A stretch of 64,000 bases of DNA from Ricinus communis (Eukaryota; Streptophyta; Magnoliopsida; Malpighiales; Euphorbiaceae). Both the position numbers and the translations under genes were made by a program. Positions 56,120-64,000 of the stretch are shown piece after piece. Each line of letters starts with the position of its first letter. The first letter of the stretch is position 1. Where the stretch lies: NCBI RefSeq assembly GCF_019578655.1, contig NC_063259.1, positions 26,399,277 to 26,463,276 of the forward strand, written 5' to 3'. The notes beneath the pieces were generated by a model. It ran no database searches and was not told the DNA's origin. It was given only the letters and a program-made list of their open reading frames with translations.

Positions 56120-59012
56120 AAAAAAAGTGTCATGGTGGAATCAAATCCTAGACCCAGGAAGCGACTTTGTCAACAAATGGAACCACATTTTTCTCGTCAC
56201 TTGTATGATCGCCTTGTTTCTTGACCCTCTCTATTTTTATCTTCCAATAATAGGAGGTGATGCTTGCATGGACATTGACATTACCCTTGGCATCTGGGTC
56301 ACCTTCGCTCGAACCGTCACTGACTTGTTCTTTTTCATGCACGTCGTTATTAAGTTCAGGACTGCTTTTGTTGCACCTAGTTCTCGTGTTTTCGGTAGAG
56401 GCGAGCTTGTCATGGACCCTAAAGCTATTGCTGTTCGATACTTGAAATCTCAGTTTGCTGTTGATCTTTTCGCTGCTCTCCCTCTCCCTCAGGTTAGCCC
56501 CTTTTTTTTTCTCGTTCAATTTTGTTACTAAATGTATTTTCTTTACAACGTTTCAGAATTTCTTTTTTCCTAATGTTTTCTTTGTTTTAGTGTTGCATTT
56601 GGGTTTAGCTTCGAGGATGAGATTAAATTGCAGTATAAGGAATTAATTATAATCTATATTCATACAACAGAAGTTTGAGTAGAGGAATTTTAAACAAGTA
56701 TGAAATATGCATTTATATGATTAATTAGGAACTCTAATTATATGATTAATTAGTTTCAATTGTTACAGCCAGCTTCATTAAAAATTCCACAGATTCTCAA
56801 AAATCTTATTCCAAAATGGCCGTAGTCTCTATTCTTCATCTCAATCCTAGTTTGAACTCTTTTTAATAGCAAACTCAAAATTGGACTAAATTGGAAATGA
56901 TCTCTCAATTAGAAAGCTTAGTAGTAATTCAAGTTGTAAGTTAATTGTATTTCAATTTTTATACTAAGCAAGTATATTACCAGCATGGCATCTAAGAAGT
57001 CGTTCAATTTGCTATGGCAGACTATAATTTGGTTTGTAATTCCAGCAGTGAAAGCTCCAACAGCTAACCATGCAAATCATACAGTGTCTCTAATAGTACT
57101 CATCCAATACATTCCTCGATTTTTCGTTATGCTTCCTCTGAATCGCCGGATAGTTAAATCCACTGGAGTGGTTTCCAGGACCGCTTGGTCAGGGGCAGCA
57201 TATAATCTCCTTCTCTACGTACTTGCTAGCCATGTAAGCTCTCAACTCTCCACGTTTTCACAGCCAAGAACGCATAATTAACATCTTGTAATTCTTTTCT
57301 TACTTATATTTGTTTTAACCAGGATTAACTGTCAACTGTCAGTGCAGATTTTGGGAGCATCATGGTATCTTGCGTCCATTCAGAGACAGTACGAGTGCTG
57401 GGGAAGACAATGTAATCGTGAAAGAAACCATACACATTCTCCATCTTGTAGCCATGTGTTTCTGGATTGTACTACCAAGGATAACCCTGCACGCGATGCT
57501 TGGTTTAGAAACACTCGTCTGCTTATTAATTGTGATGCCAAAAATGATGAAAATTTTCAGTTTGGAATGTTCGCCGATGCCTTTACTAATCATGTTGCTG
57601 AATCACATTTTATTAACAAATATTTCTACTGTCTTTGGTGGGGTTTACGAAACTTAAGGTATACTTATTTTGCTTATTTTCCTCTTCATTCCTTAACCTT
57701 AAAATTAAGGGCAACAACTTGCAGCAATATGCATATATACATTTTTATTTTTATTTTATGGGACATGCATGCAGTTCCTATGGACAAAACTTGATGACAA
57801 GTACTTTTGAAGGTGAATTACTATTTAGCATTGGTATTTGCATCATGGGTCTAATTCTGTTTGCACATCTCATTGGCAACATGCAGGTATCATTTGCTTT
57901 TTACTTCAAAAATTATTGGCTTACGTACATTTTCCTATAGAGTTGTTCAAATAACAAAATTTGTTTTCCTGAAGACATATATGCAATCCACGACGGCTAG
58001 ATTAGAAGAATGGAGGATTCGACGAAAAGATACAGAGGAGTGGATGAGGCATCGTCAATTACCTCCAGAACTGCAAGAACGTGTTCGTCGTTTCGTTCAG
58101 TACAAATGGCTGGCAACAAGAGGTGTGGATGAAGAATCTATCCTGAAAGCTTTACCTTTAGACCTGCGACGACGAATTCAAAGGCATCTTTGTTTAGCTC
58201 TTGTTAGACGGGTGAGTAATATTGTGGGTCAATTAGCATCATCAGAATGACTAATTAATATTGATATAATGTTCCTTCAGGTCCCTTTCTTTGCACAAAT
58301 GGATGATCAATTACTTGATGCAATATGCGAACGTCTGGTTTCATCATTGAACACTAGAGACACATACATTGTGAGGGAAGGAGATCCAGTGAATGAGATG
58401 CTTTTCATCATCAGAGGAAATCTAGAGAGCTCTACAACAAATGGTGGAAGGTCAGGTTTTTTCAACTCTATTACGCTGAGAGCAGGTGATTTCTGCGGCG
58501 AAGAATTATTGACATGGGCATTGATGCCGACCTCTCGCTTAAACCTTCCTTCATCAACTAGAACAGTGAAGGCACTGACTGAAGTAGAGGCCTTTGCTCT
58601 CAGAGCTGAAGACCTTAAGTTTGTTGCTAAACAGTTCAAGCGTTTACACAGCAAGAAGCTGCAACATGCTTTCAGGTATTATTCCCATCAATGGAGAACT
58701 TGGGGAGCTTGCTATATACAAACAGCCTGGAGGCGGCATACAAGGAGGAAACTGCAAATGGAATTGGCAAGGCAAGAGAGCCTATTTGCTGATCAGGTCC
58801 TGAATGATCAAGGTGAATACAGTGGAGATGGATCGGTGGAGAATGCTAACAGCGCACAACACCTTGGCGTTACAATACTTGCCTCCAAATTTGCAGCAAA
58901 TACAAGAAGAGGGATGCTTACCCCGAAGCATCATGATGTTTCCACCTTAAAAATGCCCAAGTTCTTTAAACCAGAAGAGCCTGATTTCTCTGAAGAACAT
59001 GATGATCTATAG
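56055..59012 (+). CDS. CNGC16: Cyclic nucleotide-gated ion channel, CNGC16 type
   Basis: Six-span plasma-membrane cation channel gated or tuned by cyclic nucleotides and calmodulin. Exons 56055-56492, 57021-57233, 57348-57658, 57775-57886, 57975-58211 and 58281-59012 yield 680 residues. The start MYNLHSYTSARFRHFP is nearly that of Arabidopsis CNGC16. S1-S4 lie in exons 1-2, the pore loop holds the plant filter residues GQN in SSYGQNL (about 324-326), and the C-linker begins STTARLEEWR. A cyclic-nucleotide-binding domain (about 435-560) includes FFNSITLRAGDFCGEELLTW, followed by an IQ-type calmodulin site (YIQTAWRRHTRRKL). The tail ends LKMPKFFKPEEPDF, typical of the CNGC16/18 group. CNGC16 in Arabidopsis acts in pollen under heat and drought. 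All introns are GT-AG; the gene looks intact. Confidence 0.95.
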
Positions 59013-60997
59013 TTGAATTGTATAAAACAACACCAATCTATTCCTAAAACAGAGTACATATTCTGCACATACTAATGAGTAAAGAAAGAATTTCTAGTAG
59101 GAAATATACTACCATTTGCCATTTTCTCTTTGTTATATAACCTTTTTTTTTTTTTTTTATAAATCTTTTGTTGTATAATTGGATTAATATCAAAATAGTT
59201 CTTATATATAAAACTGGTTCTACAATAAACAAAATTCCTAAATCTACATAAATAATAATATAAAGTTTGGCCGTAAAATGCAGTTCACAGAAAAAATTGA
59301 TAAATAGCACTCCTCTATATAGTTAAAACAATAACTTAATTTATTCATCTGAACACGCGAATTAAATATTACTCATTTAAAATTTTGAAATTACTAATTA
59401 GTACTCCACTAATGTATTATTAATTTGCACAATTACCTGCCCATTTTACTATTTTGTATCGTGTTGGTCAAAATTTGAGCATCATTACTCGGATATTATT
59501 TTATTAAAATGAATTTAATGTGTTATTCATATATTAAAACAAGAGTTACTTATAAATTAAATTCTCAATTTTATATTTTTTAATAATTTTATCTAATTAT
59601 TTTAAAATTTTAAAATAAATATTTATTTTTTTTAATTTATTTTTAAAAATATATTTTGATGGTAATTTTAAAATTTTTACAGTAAAAACATAATGTAAAA
59701 ATCTATTATACTTATTAAAAAATAATAATTATGAATCAGTAAAAATAATTTATCCTAAACTTAATAATGTAATTATTAAAAATCTCATATATATGCATTC
59801 TTTATATTTTACATCTAAATATAATAAAATTTTAATTAACTCACTAATTTTTATGTTAATAAGTAGAATTGAGTTGTCACATCATTTTCCTCGTTATAAA
59901 AATTTAAAAATTATTTTTAAAAATAAGTTAAAAATATAGATATATATTTTAAAATTTTGAAATAATCGGACAAAATTGTTAAAAAGTATAAAGTTCAAGA
60001 TTTAATTAGTAATTAGATCTTAAAACAAATAATAACAAATTTGACTTTCTTTTTCTTGAAAATTATTGGCTTGGTGTTTTAATATAAAGTTTTTAAATTA
60101 TATATTACAATTGTTACAATAATATGAGTGTCTCTCGGAAATACACATAAATTACAAAAAGAAATTGCAGGTAGTTGAATATATATCAATAATCAAGTAA
60201 TATCATAAATTATCTCAATTTAATTTTTGTCTAGTATAAGAAGAGTCTTAATTTATTGTTATCTAACTAAGAAGTTATACTGAATTTTCTATTATATAAT
60301 ATAAATATTAGATTTAGCACTTAAAAGAAATTAAATAGTCATGAAAAATATTCTAATAAGTTTTTGAGCTATTATTATTTTTTTCATGATTTTTTATTTT
60401 AGTTACACCTTTTTTTCTTTCTTTAAAAATTGAATAAGACCAGCTTTACTTTTTATTTTCAATTTGAATAACATTTTTATCATTAACCTTCTAGTTATTA
60501 AATAATAGGGGTTAAATTATATTTTCTTAAATATAAAAGATTAAAATATAAATTTATTTTAAAATGGAGGATAAAGTAGATTAGAATGTATAAATTCTTA
60601 AAAACTAAAGATTATTTTTTTTCTGTCTTCGGGTAAAATGTAATTAAAATCAAAACTCAGAAGAAAATTGTAATTTGGTCTACGCTTTTCATAGTTTTCT
60701 TCTTTTGGTTGGATCCTAAAGAAAAAAAGAAGGTACTTATGCAGTAATTTTCATTTGATTGTTGACGTTTTTTTTTCTATTAATCCTTAAACCGTGGAAA
60801 CGATGGCACTTGCACTCCGCTCACCAGATGTCAGAATTTAGAATTTTATATAAAGACGAAAGAGACAGAGAAACAAAAGCAGAGGCAAGTGTTTATCCCT
60901 TTTCTTGTCCACTTCCGTTCACTGTAAAAAATTATCATTTTTCCTGTGTCAGGATTTTCAAGTATAGAAGTTTTTTGAGACAGCAACAGAGGAGGCC
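59013..60997. other. Intergenic spacer, very AT-rich
   Basis: CNGC16 3' UTR, then about 1.6 kb of AT-rich sequence without coding frame, then the ALDH promoter. Nothing else recognisable. Confidence 0.6.
60844..60854 (+). promoter_or_regulatory. TATA box of the ALDH2B gene
   Basis: TTTATATAAAG lies about 145 bases before the predicted ATG at 60998, the right distance for a short plant leader. Confidence 0.65.
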
Positions 60998-63930
60998 ATG
61001 GCAGCTCCAAGGATATCTTCTTTAATCTCCCGCTCTCTTTCTGCTTCTCTGCTCCTTTCTCTAGGTGACCACTATTTTCTTGTTTATTTTATTTTTCTCT
61101 GTTATTAAATTAAGAGTTGTGTTTCTTGATAATGATGATACATGTGTTTTATTTGTTCAATTATTATTGTTTTTTTTTTTTTTAAACTTGGTTTCACTTC
61201 ACTGTTTTCTCGTTTAGTTTCAGTGCTAACAGAAAGTTAGTCCAGTGTTTCTTGTTCTTCCTTTTAATGCTCTTTATTTAAGGTGTGCTCGGTGATGATA
61301 CCCTTTTAGTTGTTGGACAAGAAAGATGATGAAAAAGTGAAAAACGAGAAAAAAAGAATTCGGATAATTGATGTTGGGTAATTAGGATGTGTATTTCTCT
61401 TTTATCTTCTTGGAGAGTATTGAAATTCTCTAACTTCTACTTCCACGAACTTTGGAACTGCTAAAAAAAAAAAATATTCCTAACATGAACAGTTGCCTTA
61501 TTCGTGTTTTATCCTATGTCTTGAATTTCATGTCCTTTCAAGATCATTTACCTTATTATCTCTTCACCTGGTGAACAGAACAAACTAAAAGAGAAAGAAG
61601 CAGGAATTTTTATTTTAATGCAATCTTGATTCTATTTCCTTCCTTTTTCTTTTTGTTTTTCTGTTTCCTATATTTATTCACTGAAAAGATTTATTGGTTT
61701 TCTCATTCTCGCTTCTTTGAACCTCAGGAAAAAATCCTAACAGGGGAAGAAGCATCTACAGGTTTAGTACTGCTGCAGTAGCTGAGGAACCAATCACCCC
61801 ACCTGTTCAAATAAGCTATACTCAGCATTTTATCAATGGTCAATTCGTTGATGCAGCATCTGGTAGTCCTTGGTTCACTAAAACACCATTATGAATCCTC
61901 CTTTATATTGGCAGTAGTTAATTAATGCTGCATCAACTGGCTGCAGGGAAAACATTTCCAGCGTATGATCCTCGTACAGGACAAGTAATTGCTCAAGTAG
62001 CTGAAGGTGATGCTGAAGATATAAACCGAGCAGTAGCTGCTGCTAGAAAAGCATTTGATGAAGGACCATGGCCAAAGATGACTGCTTATGTAAGGAGTTC
62101 TGCTTTGTTCCTCTAGTGCTTTGCAATACAAGTGACTTCTTGTCTGTCAAATTACTTAATTGCTTCTGGGTTTTTGTTTCAGGAAAGGTCACGGATAATC
62201 TTGCGTTTTGCTGAATTGGTTGAAAAAAACAATGATGAGCTTGCGGCTTTAGAGACATGGAATAATGGGAAGCCTTATGAACAGTCTGCTAAATCTGAAT
62301 TACCACTGCTGTCCCGTCTATTTCACTATTATGCTGGTAAAATTCATAGAATGCTTGCAGTAACAACTGGATTTGCTATTGTGTAAAGAATGATTTTCTT
62401 TTGGATTTATTCAGGATGGGCTGACAAGATTCACGGGCTAACAGTTCCAGCAGATGGTAATCACCATGTTCAAATATTGCACGAACCTATTGGAGTTGCA
62501 GGGCAGATAATTCCATGGAACTTTCCTCTTATCTTGTTTGCTTGGAAAGTTGGTCCTGCATTAGCTTGCGGTAATACTATTGTTCTTAAGACAGCAGAAC
62601 AGACTCCTCTTACTGCTCTTTATGCAGCAAAGCTATTTCATGAGGTAGGATTTGGAAGATTACATGCATCATTGATTTTCGGACCAAGTGTGATATGTAG
62701 ACCATGATAGTATCTCAATGATTATACATTGAAAAATGGTGAGGATTTTTATGCTCTACTTGAAAGGTTCCTCTCTAATCAATGCCATCCATGATTGGGA
62801 GAACCAAAAGAAGAAAAGGAAGAAAAAGGCTCATTTACAGCTTGGTGCTATATTTTGGATGATGAACATTGCACATTTCTTCCTTTTCCTTGAAATCTAA
62901 TTTGCATTATTTGTGACAGGCTGGTCTTCCTCCAGGTGTTTTGAATGTAGTTTCAGGCTATGGTCCGACTGCTGGGGCAGCCCTTGCCAGCCACATGGAT
63001 GTAGACAAGGTATTTACAAATCTTATGTCCTGTTAAAACGTTTCTGGAGTTGTATATTGTAGGGCTAGAAAGATTTCTCTACCGAGAACATCTTTAGGAA
63101 TACTTGTGGAATACCACTGATAAATACGGTTTATACTTCCTCCTGTATAGCTTGCTTTTACAGGATCAACTGAAACTGGTAAAATTGTGCTAGAACTGTC
63201 TGCAAAAAGTAACCTTAAGCCAGTTACATTAGAGCTTGGTGGAAAATCGCCTTTCGTAGTTTGCGAGGATGCTGACGTCGATAAGGCTGTGGAGCTTGCA
63301 CACTTTGCTTTGTTCTTTAATCAGGTCTGCTTGCAAAATTTACCCACAAACAGAATCTGAATTCATTATGAAAGCATTACTTCGATGCGTGTGCTTATTG
63401 TATACAGGGTCAATGCTGCTGCGCTGGGTCTCGGACATATGTACACGAGCGTGTGTATGATGAGTTTCTAGAGAAAGCGAAGGCCCGTGCCATGAGACGT
63501 GTAGTTGGTGATCCTTTCAGAAAGGGTGTTGAACAAGGTCCTCAGGTAGTTGGCATCTGTAGCTTATAAATCTAGCACATATATTAATCTGAATGATGGT
63601 TATATATATATGTTGATAATTGCCTAATGTGGTTTTCTGGACTTTGAAAACTTCCAGATTGACTCGGAGCAATTTCAGAAAGTTCTTAGGTATATAAAAT
63701 CCGGTATTGAAAGCAATGCTACCCTTGAATGTGGAGGCGACAGGTTTGGCCCCAGGGGCTACTTTATCCAACCCACTGTTTTCTCAAATGTTCAGGTCCT
63801 AATCTACTCGATTTCTAATATTACTCCAATTGATATGTATAAGATTACACTAAGATTTTTTCCAACAGGATGACATGCTGATAGCACAGGATGAGATCTT
63901 TGGCCCAGTGCAATCAATCTTGAAGTTCAA
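60998..63930 (+). CDS. ALDH2B: Mitochondrial aldehyde dehydrogenase, ALDH2B family (3' part beyond window)
   Basis: NAD-dependent enzyme oxidising aldehydes such as acetaldehyde in mitochondria; the maize homologue is the RF2A fertility restorer. Ten exons are visible: 60998-61064, 61728-61862, 61947-62089, 62183-62336, 62415-62644, 62920-63009, 63151-63324, 63408-63545, 63658-63795 and 63869-63930. The next donor is GTAAGT at 63931, so one or more exons follow. An Arg/Ser-rich presequence ([17 protein letters not shown] ... [10 protein letters not shown]) is a mitochondrial targeting signal. Core marks: the active-site Asn in IPWNFP, GSTETGK, the Glu in LELGGK (about E301), the nucleophilic Cys in GQCCCAGSR (about C335), and EIFGPV. 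All exon phases fit. The B4 or B7 member cannot be chosen. Confidence 0.95.
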
Positions 63931-64000
63931 GTAAGTCATAAACCTTACCAACTTGCTTAAAGGCACAAAACAAATTCAATTCTAACTCGCTAGTGCTTAA

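Overview
This window is a stretch of eudicot plant nuclear DNA. The evidence is many AT-rich GT-AG introns, long AT-rich spacers, and plant-specific or plant-type genes (ATL RING ligase, CNGC channel, class II trehalose-phosphate synthase, RDR2, NFD2, LRR-III receptor kinase). Gene models look closest to rosids, but I cannot name the species. I rebuilt each model by matching exon phase to the protein family I recognised. All spliced coordinates are therefore reading-frame-consistent inferences, not transcript-supported facts.

Layout. On the + strand: the 3' part of a UBE2H/Ubc8-type ubiquitin-conjugating enzyme (114-2057), an LRR receptor-like pseudokinase (3795-5918), an ATL46/47-type RING-H2 ligase (8076-9140), the biotin-pathway enzyme KAPA synthase (BIOF, 12647-16831), and RNA-dependent RNA polymerase 2 (RDR2, 18212-23530). 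On the - strand follow a small Cys-rich plant protein (24961-24437), the RNase III-like NFD2 (28656-27696) and a TPS9/10-type trehalose-phosphate synthase (32334-29509) with a multi-intron leader reaching toward 35 kb. An AT-rich gene-poor tract of about 9 kb (35.4-44.4 kb) holds repeat families, a tRNA-derived SINE candidate and a few islands of ordinary complexity. After it come a multi-pass membrane protein with a His/Asp constellation (+, 44421-47162), a convergent divergent spermidine-synthase-like gene (-, 51953-47619), CNGC16 (+, 56055-59012) and the 5' three quarters of a mitochondrial ALDH2B aldehyde dehydrogenase (+, 60998-63930, continuing past the window).

The genes are unrelated housekeeping, signalling and silencing genes in ordinary plant order; there is no operon-like or cluster logic. 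I did not find a wholly new system. The observations I consider most worth checking are: a tandemly duplicated, stop-containing pseudo-exon inside BIOF; a spermidine-synthase paralogue that is intact but has lost key active-site residues; a membrane protein with a hydrolase-like metal-ligand pattern; two likely GC-AG introns; a long-inverted-repeat mobile element ending just upstream of BIOF; and an overlapping upstream ORF in the CNGC16 leader. Several genes here (LRR kinase, NFD2, spermidine-synthase-like, and by family the class II TPS) appear to be catalytically degenerate members of enzyme families.
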